DNA from: Gammaproteobacteria bacterium
GTDB lineage: Bacteria; Pseudomonadota; Gammaproteobacteria; Thiohalomonadales; Thiohalomonadaceae
NCBI GenBank assembly: GCA_026193675.1
Contig: JAPHSO010000373.1
Span: 1 to 5,447 of the forward strand
Length of the DNA: 5,447 nt
Direction of reading: 5' to 3'
In this document: one piece after another, positions 1-5,447 of the stretch
Layout of the letters: each line of letters begins with the position of its first letter
Numbering within the stretch: the first letter of the stretch is position 1
Translations under genes and position numbers: made by a program
Notes under the pieces: model-generated
Databases searched by the model: none
Seen by the model: only the letters and a program-made list of their open reading frames with translations
Told to the model about the DNA's origin: nothing

Positions 1-945
1 CTGAGAGCGATTCAGACCGATAGAGTTTGATATTGAGGTGCCGACCCGATCGGCGAAGCGGGAAAAGAGGTCTATCTTGGGGGTGAAATCGACCACATCC
101 TCAGCCTCGATAATCTCTCTGGCGACATAGTTCACATCACCCAGCTCATCGGCCAGCCCCATTTCGATACTCTGTTTACCGCTCCAGAAGCGACCACTAA
201 ACAGGTCGGGATGATCTTTCAGGCGATCGCCTCGGCCAGTTTTAACCGCCTGGATGAAGTTATCGTGAATCGTTGCCAGCAGCTTTTTGATATGGGCCAC
301 ATCATCCTCATTCAGCGGTGTAAAGGGATCAAGTCCACCCTTGTGCTCCCCGGCCGTCAACAGTCGGCGCTCCACACCCATTTTTTCCATCGCACCGGTA
401 AAGCCAAAGCCATTCATCAGCACACCAATCGAGCCGACAATGCTCGACTCATTAACATAGATTTGATCTGCCGCAGATGCGATGAAATATGAGCCAGAGG
501 CGCCAACATCAAGAATGACCGCATAGACAGGAATATCTGCATAAAGCGCTCTGAGTCGACGGATTTCGTCATAGATAAGGGCCGACTGTACTGGACTTCC
601 ACCTGGACTATTAATACGTAACACCACACCTTTGGTATCTTTATCCTCAAAGGCATCCTGTAGCCCTTCGATAATGGTGTCCGCATTGGCTTCAGAGGCG
701 TCTGAGATCATCCCGCTCACCTCAACCATCGCCGTGTGTTTGTTACCACCCACCTTCATATCGACCACCTCACTCTCTCTGAAGGCGACGGCGGTGATCA
801 TAAATAGATAGGCAAAAAGCAGAAACTTAAAAAATATCCCCCAGCGTCTCGTTCTACGCTGTTCTGCAAGTGCCGCAAAACTGAGGCGATTAATCAGATC
901 CCTCTCCCACTTAGGTGGTGTTGTTCCATTTTGTTCTTCGTTCAT
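1..945 (-). CDS. sppA: Signal peptide peptidase SppA, short form (family S49), 3' end outside window
   Basis: Membrane-bound serine protease expected to degrade signal peptides left in the inner membrane. Hand translation gives 315 residues in one unbroken frame. Residues 1-35 are a charged, Arg-rich cytoplasmic tail; about 36-54 (GIFFKFLLFAYLFMITAVAF) form one transmembrane anchor, so the protease domain should face the periplasm. Family motifs follow: NSPGGSP at 112-118, DVGASGSYF at 146-154 with probable nucleophile Ser150, and LTAGEHKGGLDPF at 196-208 with probable general base Lys202. The 52-residue Ser-Lys spacing equals that of B. subtilis SppA (Ser147/Lys199). This is the single-domain form, not the roughly 618-residue E. 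coli type. Family members are usually 320-330 residues, so probably only a few residues are missing (inference). The ATG overlaps the TGA of the HAD gene (ATGA, 942-945) and has only a weak AGAG upstream, suggesting translational coupling. SohB is a less likely alternative. Confidence 0.93.
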   Translation of the reverse strand, partial: MNEEQNGTTPPKWERDLINRLSFAALAEQRRTRRWGIFFKFLLFAYLFMITAVAFRESEVVDMKVGGNKHTAMVEVSGMISDASEANADTIIEGLQDAFEDKDTKGVVLRINSPGGSPVQSALIYDEIRRLRALYADIPVYAVILDVGASGSYFIASAADQIYVNESSIVGSIGVLMNGFGFTGAMEKMGVERRLLTAGEHKGGLDPFTPLNEDDVAHIKKLLATIHDNFIQAVKTGRGDRLKDHPDLFSGRFWSGKQSIEMGLADELGDVNYVAREIIEAEDVVDFTPKIDLFSRFADRVGTSISNSIGLNRSQ

Positions 946-1604
946 AATCTACTCTGTAACCAGGGTTGTAGTTCAATTAAATTATCAATCACACCAATCG
1001 GATTATGCTGTTGCAGGCGCTCCAACTCATGGACGCCGTAGGTGACCGCCAGTGCATGGGTGGAGGCGTTGTTGGCCATCTCCATGTCATAAACGGTATC
1101 ACCAATCATAAGGGTCTCAGCTGGCTCACAACCGGTGAAATCCATGATGTATTCGAGCATTTGTGGATGGGGTTTGGAAAATGCCTCATCTGCACAACGG
1201 CTGGTGACAAACATCCCTCCCAATCCGGTCTCATCCAACACCTTGTTTAGTCCACGACGCCCCTTACCTGTTGCGACAGCAAGAAGATAGCCTGCATCGT
1301 TGAGCGACTCAAGTAGCGCTTTCGCACCGGGAAAGAGCGACGACTGCGGCGCATCTTCTGCAAGCCAATGGTGTCGATAACTCTCTACCAGATCACGATG
1401 CACCTGATCGCTACTGCCAGGGTAGAGGGTCTCCACCGCCTCGCGCAGCCCCAATCCAATAATATTCTTTGCCTCATCATCAGTCCGTTCCGGCAATCCC
1501 AGATCTTTAATTGCAGCCTGAAGACAGTTGACGATTTGGCTCTCAGAGTCCATCACGGTGCCATCCCAGTCAAAAACAAGCAGGTTGAAGGGGCGTTGGC
1601 TCAT
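942..1604 (-). CDS. HAD-IA family hydrolase, phosphoglycolate phosphatase-like
   Basis: Soluble 220-residue haloacid-dehalogenase-superfamily phosphatase, the normal length for the Gph/PGP-like subgroup. Motif I is FDWDGTVMDS at 11-20, with Asp12 as nucleophile and Asp14 as acid/base. The cap is an alpha-helical C1 insert at about 20-90. Motif II is Thr112 in VATGKG; motif III is Lys144 in SKPHP; motif IV is GDTVYDMEMA at 168-177, with Asp169 and Asp173 binding Mg2+. The fold and chemistry (hydrolysis of a small phosphate ester through an aspartyl-phosphate) are secure. The substrate is not: phosphoglycolate is only the default guess for this subgroup, and no gph, rpe or other Calvin/glycolate gene is adjacent. 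The start overlaps the rluC stop (ATGA, 1601-1604) and has a strong GGAGG four bases upstream, inside the end of rluC, so it is probably both coupled and independently initiated. Linkage to rluC and an S49 peptidase is also known in pseudomonads. Confidence 0.93.
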   Translation of the reverse strand: MSQRPFNLLVFDWDGTVMDSESQIVNCLQAAIKDLGLPERTDDEAKNIIGLGLREAVETLYPGSSDQVHRDLVESYRHHWLAEDAPQSSLFPGAKALLESLNDAGYLLAVATGKGRRGLNKVLDETGLGGMFVTSRCADEAFSKPHPQMLEYIMDFTGCEPAETLMIGDTVYDMEMANNASTHALAVTYGVHELERLQQHNPIGVIDNLIELQPWLQSRL

Positions 1605-2548
1605 GATTCCTCCAGTATATTCAGAACCTGTTCAAGCTTTGGATCTAGCGGGGCGCTGATGTTGTAGGTCATCACATCGGGCAATGTAAAGTGAATCGAT
1701 TCAGCATGCAAAAACAGTCGTTTAAGTCCCATCGTTGCCATCTCACGATTGAATGGCTCATCACCATATTTGGGATCCCCTGCGATGGGATGGCCCGAGT
1801 GCTGAGCATGAACCCGGATCTGATGGGTACGACCGGTAATCAGTTTGACTCGCATCAGTGTTGCATTGGCAAATTTCTGAATGGGGGTGAAAATTGAGAT
1901 CGCCTGCTTTCCCTGAGGATTGACACGAACGACCCGCTCACCCGAGCGGAGCTCATTTTTCATTAGTGGTAAGTCGATCTTTCTCTGTTTCCCCTGCCAC
2001 TCCCCTTTTAGCAACGTCACATAGTGCTTATCAACTCCCCCCTCCTGTTGCAGCATCTGAAATCCACGCAGCGCGCTACGTCGCTTGGCGACCACCAGAC
2101 AGCCCGAAGTCTCTCGGTCGAGACGATGGGCCAACTCCAGGTAGGGGGCATCGGGGCGTAGTGCACGCAAACCCTCAATCACACCGTAACTAAGCCCACT
2201 CCCGCCATGGACCGCCATTCCTGATGGTTTATTGAGGATCAAAAAGCGTGAATCTTCAAAGATGATCGACTGCTGGAGTCGTTGCAGAGGCTCCTGCCCC
2301 ACCTTGACCGGCCCATCAGCCTCAGTCATACGAATAGGCGGGATTCGCACCACATCATCAAGTTTGAGGCGATAGGTCTGCTTAATGCGCCCCTTATTAA
2401 CCCTAACCTCACCCTTGCGAATGATGCGGTAGATTCGGGTCTTGGGAACACCTTTAAGTACCTTAATTAGATAATTGTCGATTCGTTGGCCATCTGAGCC
2501 CTCATCAACGGTAATCATCTGTACTTTGGGATAGTTTATCTGTGACAT
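1601..2548 (-). CDS. rluC: 23S rRNA pseudouridine synthase RluC
   Basis: Converts uridines to pseudouridine in 23S rRNA; E. coli RluC acts on positions 955, 2504 and 2580 near the peptidyl-transferase centre. The protein has 315 residues against 319 in E. coli. An N-terminal S4-type RNA-binding domain covers about 20-80 (QRIDNYL, KTRIYRIIRKGEVRVN). The RluA-family catalytic domain follows: LNKPSGMAVHGG at 105-116, HRLDRETSG at 141-149 with catalytic Asp144 (the E. coli number), the K-x-Y motif with Tyr176, GRTHQIRVHA at 239-248, and GDPKYG then LFLHA near the end. RluD is less likely because of the DIDNYL-like start, the S4 spacing and the rne neighbourhood. It is the first gene of the leftward operon. 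The ATG at 2548 is the first start after an in-frame TAG upstream; no good Shine-Dalgarno precedes it, and a second in-frame ATG ten codons in has none either. Confidence 0.96.
   Translation of the reverse strand: MSQINYPKVQMITVDEGSDGQRIDNYLIKVLKGVPKTRIYRIIRKGEVRVNKGRIKQTYRLKLDDVVRIPPIRMTEADGPVKVGQEPLQRLQQSIIFEDSRFLILNKPSGMAVHGGSGLSYGVIEGLRALRPDAPYLELAHRLDRETSGCLVVAKRRSALRGFQMLQQEGGVDKHYVTLLKGEWQGKQRKIDLPLMKNELRSGERVVRVNPQGKQAISIFTPIQKFANATLMRVKLITGRTHQIRVHAQHSGHPIAGDPKYGDEPFNREMATMGLKRLFLHAESIHFTLPDVMTYNISAPLDPKLEQVLNILEES
1605..1613 (-). promoter_or_regulatory. Ribosome binding site of the HAD phosphatase gene
   Basis: On the minus strand GGAGG (1613-1609) is followed by AATC and then the ATG at 1604. 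This is the strongest Shine-Dalgarno sequence in the three-gene operon. It lies within the last codons of rluC, and it supports the chosen start over internal alternatives. Confidence 0.8.
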
Positions 2549-2625
2549 GGGACAATGATACCAACGCTCATCGCTGATGACCTCAACAAATGGCTAAAAA
2601 ACCTTAATTAATAGTTATTTACAGA

Positions 2626-2654
2626 TTGATGGCTCCCCCTATTGCTGATATATT
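2626..2654 (+). promoter_or_regulatory. Candidate sigma-70 promoter for rne
   Basis: TTGATG (2626-2631, four of six) and TATATT (2649-2654, five of six) are separated by exactly 17 bases. Transcription would start near 2661, so the rne leader would be about 380 nt, close to the 361 nt known for E. coli rne. It is the best plus-strand promoter match I found in the gap. A second possible -10, TATAGT at 2866-2871, lacks a convincing -35. Confidence 0.5.
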
Positions 2655-2673
2655 CCGTCCATCGCTTTTTCAA
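2645..2673 (-). promoter_or_regulatory. Candidate sigma-70 promoter for the rluC operon
   Basis: On the minus strand TTGAAA (2673-2668, five of six to the -35 consensus) is followed after 17 bases by TATCAG (2650-2645, four of six to the -10). Transcription would start near 2638, giving an rluC leader of about 90 nt. The spacing is ideal but the -10 is weak; it overlaps the plus-strand candidate at the same AT-rich site. Confidence 0.35.
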
Positions 2674-2745
2674 GTTTTAGATGCCTTTTGAAGACTCCTT
2701 GAACGATTCTTTGGTGAGACCTGTTTTGGTCAATAACCATAGCAA

Positions 2746-2771
2746 GTGGTAAAGCGAAAAGATTTAGCCAC
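2746..2771 (+). promoter_or_regulatory. Leader stem-loop 1, alternative to the terminator-like hairpin
   Basis: GTGGTAAA (2746-2753) pairs with TTTA (2763-2766) and CCAC (2768-2771), leaving G2767 as a one-base bulge and a nine-base purine-rich loop. Its 3' strand shares bases 2769-2771 with the 5' arm of the next hairpin, so the two cannot form fully at the same time. Confidence 0.4.
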
Positions 2772-2802
2772 CTTTCAGCATGTTGCTGCTCGGTGATTTT
2801 TT
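2769..2802 (+). terminator. Terminator-like hairpin with T6 tail in the rne leader
   Basis: CACC (2769-2772) pairs with GGTG (2792-2795) around a three-by-three internal loop. Inside this, CAGCA (2776-2780) pairs with TGCTG (2784-2788) across a TGT loop. One A and six T's (2797-2802) follow. The shape fits an intrinsic terminator or attenuator, but the stem is interrupted and of moderate stability. It could act as an attenuator of rne, end a small RNA of about 140 nt started near 2661, or be inert. Confidence 0.35.
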
Positions 2803-2816
2803 ACTAGGCCCGCCTC

Positions 2817-2849
2817 CTGCATCCCATAAATTATTGAAGGGATGAGCAG
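2817..2849 (+). promoter_or_regulatory. Leader stem-loop 3
   Basis: CTGCATCCC (2817-2825) pairs with GGGAT (2839-2843) and GCAG (2846-2849), nine base pairs with a two-base GA bulge and an AT-rich 13-base loop. Only three T's follow, so it is not a terminator. It probably forms part of the structured rne leader. Confidence 0.45.
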
Positions 2850-2873
2850 TTTGAGATGGACCAAATATAGTTA

Positions 2874-2902
2874 CCCCGCCTTCCACGAAACGAAAGGCGA
2901 GG
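2874..2902 (+). promoter_or_regulatory. Leader stem-loop 4
   Basis: CCCCGCCTT (2874-2882) pairs with AAGGCGAGG (2894-2902) through eight base pairs and one C-A mismatch, closing an 11-base loop. No T-run follows. If transcription started from the TATAGT at 2866-2871, this hairpin would sit at the extreme 5' end of the mRNA. Confidence 0.45.
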
Positions 2903-2908
2903 CACAAT

Positions 2909-2962
2909 AACTGGGCCCTCCTACAATCCCTCTGGATTGACTCTTTGCTTTAATGCCCAGTT
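2909..2962 (+). promoter_or_regulatory. Leader stem-loop 5, long-range stem enclosing a second hairpin
   Basis: AACTGGGC (2909-2916) is perfectly complementary to GCCCAGTT (2955-2962). Inside the 38-base interval CAATCC (2924-2929) pairs perfectly with GGATTG (2934-2939) across a CTCT loop. The single-stranded part between the inner and outer stems is U-rich. This is the most convincing structured element of the gap. By position it is a candidate counterpart of the E. coli rne hp2/hp3 feedback elements, but I cannot confirm sequence similarity to them. Confidence 0.5.
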
Positions 2963-2964
2963 TA

Positions 2965-2986
2965 GAGAAGGTTTGATGTTTCATCA
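2965..2986 (+). promoter_or_regulatory. Possible alternative rne start region: Shine-Dalgarno and ATG in a small hairpin
   Basis: GAGAAGG (2965-2971) lies four bases before an ATG at 2976 that is in frame with rne and would add 22 residues. The ATG sits in a perfect five-base-pair hairpin, TGATG (2974-2978) with CATCA (2982-2986). The match to the ribosome is better than at the conserved start at 3042, where only GGGA about ten bases upstream is seen. Confidence 0.3.
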
Positions 2987-3041
2987 TACCTCTGCCTCAT
3001 ACTATCTCTACGGGGATGGTGGCGTACGGGAATACAATTTA

Positions 3042-5447
3042 ATGAAAAGAATGTTGTTTAACGCGACTCAACCTGAAGAGTTGCGTGTCGCGCTGGTCGA
3101 TGGCCAGCGTCTCTACGATCTAGATATCGAAAGTGCCAACTCGGTACAGAAAAAATCAAACATATACAAAGGTAAGATCACTCGTGTTGAAGCGAGCCTT
3201 GAGGCTGCTTTTGTAGACTACGGCTCTGAGCGCCACGGCTTCCTTCCGCTAAAAGAGATCTCACGTCTCTACTTTAATCCTGATGTTGAATTCTCAGGTC
3301 GCCCCAATATCCAGGAGGTGATCAAAGAGGGTCAGGAGGTGGTTGTACAGGTCAAAAAAGAGGAGCGCGGTAACAAGGGCGCAGCTCTGACCACTTTCCT
3401 CAGCCTCGCCGGTCGTTATCTGGTGCTGATGCCCAATAATCCTCGTGCCGGTGGTGTATCTCGCCGTATTGAGGGAGATGACCGTGGTGACATCCGCTCT
3501 ATTATGAATCAGCTTGAGATTCGTGATGATATGGGGGTGATTGTACGTACCGCCGGTGTTGGCAAAAATCAGGAGGAGCTCCAATGGGATCTCAACTACC
3601 TGGTTCAACTCTCTGATGCGATCGATGAGGCTGCCGCAAATGGTAAAGCACCATTCCTGATCTATCAGGAGGGCAACGTGGTGGTTCGTGCGATTCGTGA
3701 CTACCTGCGTACCGATATTAGTGAAATGCTCATTGACCACCCTAAGGTCTATGAGATGGCTCGCGACTTTATGTCGAAGGTGATGCCACACAATATCGAC
3801 AAAATTAAACTCTACGAAGACAAGGTTCCCCTCTTCACCCGTTATCAGATCGAATCACAGATCGAGAGCGCCTTTAAACGTGAGGTGAGCCTACCTTCTG
3901 GTGGTTCAATTGTTATTGATCACACTGAGGCGCTGGTCGCTATCGATATCAACTCAGCTCGCTCAACCAAGGGTGGCGATATCGAAGAGACAGCACTCAA
4001 CACCAACCTTGAAGCGGCCGATGAGATTGCACGCCAGCTACGCCTGCGTGATATGGGCGGCCTGGTGGTTATCGACTTTATCGATATGACCCCAACCCGT
4101 AACCAGCGTGCGGTAGAAAATCGGGTGCGTGACGCACTTAAGGTTGACCGCGCCCGTGTTCAGGTCGGACGTATCTCTCGTTTTGGTCTGCTAGAGATGT
4201 CGCGTCAACGGCTGCGCGCTTCGCTCGGTGAATCGAGTCAACATACCTGCCCACAATGTGATGGTCAGGGAACCGTTCGTGGCACCGAGTCACTGGCTCT
4301 CTCTGTATTACGCCTGATTGAAGAAGAGGCGATGAAAGAGCGCACCGGCATGATTCATGCTCAGCTACCTGTCGATGTTGCCACCTTCCTGCTCAATGAG
4401 AAGCGTTTTGTCATCAACGAAATCGAGCAGCGTCAGGGCACCAAGGTTGTTGTAATTCCTAATCCACACATGAAATCACCCCACTACGACATTCAGCGTA
4501 CTCGCCAGGGCGAAAAAGGGATGACCGAAAATGTGGCGCTCAGCTTTGAGATGATTGAAGAGCCTGAGATTGAGAAGAATGAACCTCAAGTTGAACAAAA
4601 ACGTGAAGAGCCCGCTGTTAAGGCGCTATCACCGGGGACCGCACCTAAGGCCTCTCCAAAAGCTTCACCTAAGCAACCACGTCAGCAAAAGAGCAAGCCA
4701 AAGCAGCAGTCAAAAGATCGTCTGCCAGAAAAAGAGCAGACTGGCTTTCTGAAAAGATTGGTAACAACCCTCTTTGGTTCTAATGAAGAGCAGGAAGAGA
4801 AGAAAGAGCCACCAAAGTCACGTAATCGTTCACGCCGCGGTGGTGGACGCAAGCGAGGCGGACAAGGTCGCGATCGTGAGCAGCAGAAGCAGACCTCAAC
4901 TCAAAACAGAGGTTCTGCCAAACCAAAGTCTGATGATAGAGCCCAAAGTGGCCCCAAGAAGGATTCAGAGGGAAAAAAAGGTAACTCTGAGAGGCGTCCA
5001 CAAAACAGACGTAATAATAAGTCTGAATCGCAAGATAACGAGAGAAAGAGTGCACCCAAAAAGTCTACCGAAGCGAAGAGAGAGAGAAAACCTTCAGGTG
5101 GTCGTGATGCAGACAACCGTCGTCGCCGCAAGAGTATGAAAAAGGATGAGGGGCCACAGAAGAGAGCCCATCAACTTGAAGAGGCAAAGATTGTTGATGG
5201 AAACATTGCAGCCAATGCGCCAGAGGTCGAGAAGGTTACCGAGGTTAACGGTAATGTCGCTTCAGCCCCTGTAGTGGTCGAAAAAGCGCCAACAGAGGTC
5301 GATGGTAATACTGTAAACAGCAGCGCTGCTCCTGTGGCAGAAACTAAACCTACTGCACCGGTTGTTGAGGAGAAAGAGCCAGAGCCTGTTGCAAAAGTTG
5401 AACCTGCCGCTCCGGTTGTAGAAGAGAAAGCGCCAGAACCTGTCGCA
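3042..5447 (+). CDS. rne: Ribonuclease E, endoribonuclease and degradosome scaffold, 3' end outside window
   Basis: Essential endonuclease that starts mRNA decay and matures rRNA and tRNA; its C-terminal half anchors the degradosome at the inner membrane. 802 codons are visible in one frame. The start MKRML matches the family. The S1 RNA-binding domain spans about 36-118 (NIYKGKITRVEASLEAAFVDYG). The 5'-phosphate sensor contains Arg169 and Thr170 (VRTAGVG). The DNase I-like catalytic domain has AIDINSA with Asp302 and Asn304, and VIDFIDM with Asp345, each one less than the E. coli Asp303, Asn305 and Asp346. The Zn-link is CPQC, Cys403 and Cys406. The small domain ends near 530. After a linker, TGFLKRLVTTLFG at 567-579 is an amphipathic helix matching the E. 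coli membrane-targeting segment A. A Lys/Arg-rich, probably disordered RNA-binding region covers about 592-708, then acidic Pro/Val repeats begin. The tail rules out RNase G. RhlB, enolase and PNPase sites cannot be identified. Confidence 0.98.
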   Translation, partial: MKRMLFNATQPEELRVALVDGQRLYDLDIESANSVQKKSNIYKGKITRVEASLEAAFVDYGSERHGFLPLKEISRLYFNPDVEFSGRPNIQEVIKEGQEVVVQVKKEERGNKGAALTTFLSLAGRYLVLMPNNPRAGGVSRRIEGDDRGDIRSIMNQLEIRDDMGVIVRTAGVGKNQEELQWDLNYLVQLSDAIDEAAANGKAPFLIYQEGNVVVRAIRDYLRTDISEMLIDHPKVYEMARDFMSKVMPHNIDKIKLYEDKVPLFTRYQIESQIESAFKREVSLPSGGSIVIDHTEALVAIDINSARSTKGGDIEETALNTNLEAADEIARQLRLRDMGGLVVIDFIDMTPTRNQRAVENRVRDALKVDRARVQVGRISRFGLLEMSRQRLRASLGESSQHTCPQCDGQGTVRGTESLALSVLRLIEEEAMKERTGMIHAQLPVDVATFLLNEKRFVINEIEQRQGTKVVVIPNPHMKSPHYDIQRTRQGEKGMTENVALSFEMIEEPEIEKNEPQVEQKREEPAVKALSPGTAPKASPKASPKQPRQQKSKPKQQSKDRLPEKEQTGFLKRLVTTLFGSNEEQEEKKEPPKSRNRSRRGGGRKRGGQGRDREQQKQTSTQNRGSAKPKSDDRAQSGPKKDSEGKKGNSERRPQNRRNNKSESQDNERKSAPKKSTEAKRERKPSGGRDADNRRRRKSMKKDEGPQKRAHQLEEAKIVDGNIAANAPEVEKVTEVNGNVASAPVVVEKAPTEVDGNTVNSSAAPVAETKPTAPVVEEKEPEPVAKVEPAAPVVEEKAPEPVA
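5193..5447 (+). repeat. Degenerate 54-base (18-residue) tandem repeats in the RNase E tail
   Basis: From Val718 the protein runs in units of 17-18 residues: V(D/N)GN...APEVEKVTE, VNGNVASAPVVVEKAPTE and VDGNTVNSSAAPVAETKP. A fresher pair follows, APVVEEKEPEPVAKVEPA (772-789) and APVVEEKAPEPVA (790-802, cut by the edge). Over the 39 bases shared by this last pair (5355-5393 and 5409-5447) I count six differences, mostly silent. The array continues past the window. Confidence 0.65.

Larger units (their letters stand above)
2549..3041. other. Divergent intergenic region between rluC and rne
   Basis: This 493-base stretch separates the outward-facing rluC and rne genes. No reading frame in it codes for a recognisable protein. 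Short ATG frames of 8 to 22 codons exist but lack a properly spaced ribosome binding site or any family resemblance. It holds candidate promoters in both directions, a T-tailed stem-loop and several further inverted repeats, described separately. Its right three quarters is best read as the 5' leader of the rne mRNA. Confidence 0.8.

Noticed and set aside
211..686. Open frames at 211-492 (plus) and 417-686 (minus)
   Set aside because: Both overlap sppA, whose own frame is continuous and carries all catalytic motifs; these are shadows.
1005..2470. Several plus-strand open frames of 62-99 codons opposite the HAD gene and rluC
   Set aside because: They are antisense to well-supported conserved genes and show no domain or initiation signal.
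2568..2580. Perfect inverted repeat TCATC-GCT-GATGA just upstream of rluC
   Set aside because: Only five base pairs with a three-base loop and no T-run; too small to call an operator or regulatory hairpin without comparison to relatives.
2629..2691. 20-codon open frame MAPPIADIF... near the candidate rne promoter
   Set aside because: It starts upstream of the predicted transcription start and has no ribosome binding site.
2842..2910. 22-codon open frame (MSSLRWTKYS...) in the rne leader
   Set aside because: Its only purine-rich stretch (GAAGGG) abuts the ATG, too close for a ribosome binding site, and the bases are better explained by stem-loops 3 and 4.
3016..3042. 8-codon minigene MVAYGNTI whose stop overlaps the rne start as TAATG
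   Set aside because: The overlap is real and could allow coupling, but there is no usable Shine-Dalgarno and so short a frame is easily due to chance.
3294..3791. 165-codon minus-strand open frame opposite rne
   Set aside because: It lies wholly opposite the conserved RNase E catalytic domain and has no recognisable domain or ribosome binding site; its openness follows from the codon pattern of rne.
4555..5139. Plus-strand open frames in other frames of rne (4555-4752, 4774-5139) and minus-strand ones at 4780-5131
   Set aside because: They are out-of-frame readings of the Lys/Arg-rich low-complexity scaffold, giving compositionally biased proteins with no family features.

Overview
The window looks like ordinary chromosomal core DNA of a gammaproteobacterium. 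The RNase E N-terminus starts MKRML and keeps the Enterobacteria/Pseudomonas-type catalytic residues almost at E. coli numbering. RluC has its catalytic Asp at residue 144, as in E. coli. The order rne <-> rluC-HAD phosphatase-S49 peptidase is, from general knowledge, also found in pseudomonads and relatives. Genus cannot be told from the sequence. I see no tRNA, rRNA, CRISPR array, insertion sequence, phage gene or sign of horizontal transfer.

Layout. On the minus strand, read right to left, three genes form a tight operon: rluC (2548-1601), a HAD-IA phosphatase of the phosphoglycolate phosphatase type (1604-942) and a short-form signal peptide peptidase SppA (945 to the left edge, incomplete). 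Both junctions are 4-base ATGA stop/start overlaps. On the plus strand, rne (RNase E) starts at 3042 and runs off the right edge after 802 codons. The visible part holds the whole catalytic half, a membrane-targeting amphipathic segment, a long Arg/Lys-rich region and the start of a Pro/Glu/Val-rich repeat tail. The sppA and rne frames were translated by hand and are open to the window edges.

The 493 bases between rluC and rne (2549-3041) hold no convincing gene but are rich in signals. There is a good plus-strand promoter candidate (TTGATG-N17-TATATT), overlapped by a weaker minus-strand candidate for rluC. Downstream lies a leader of about 380 nt with at least five stem-loops, one followed by six T's. 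E. coli rne has a structured 361-nt leader through which RNase E controls its own mRNA, so an equivalent autoregulatory leader is the natural reading, although sequence homology to it was not tested.

Together the genes serve RNA metabolism (mRNA decay and rRNA/tRNA processing by RNase E, 23S rRNA pseudouridylation by RluC) plus two housekeeping functions, metabolite dephosphorylation and membrane proteolysis. I found no new multi-gene system. The best leads are the rne leader with its possible terminator/anti-terminator switch, an alternative in-frame rne start with a better ribosome binding site, and the fast-evolving repetitive tail of RNase E.
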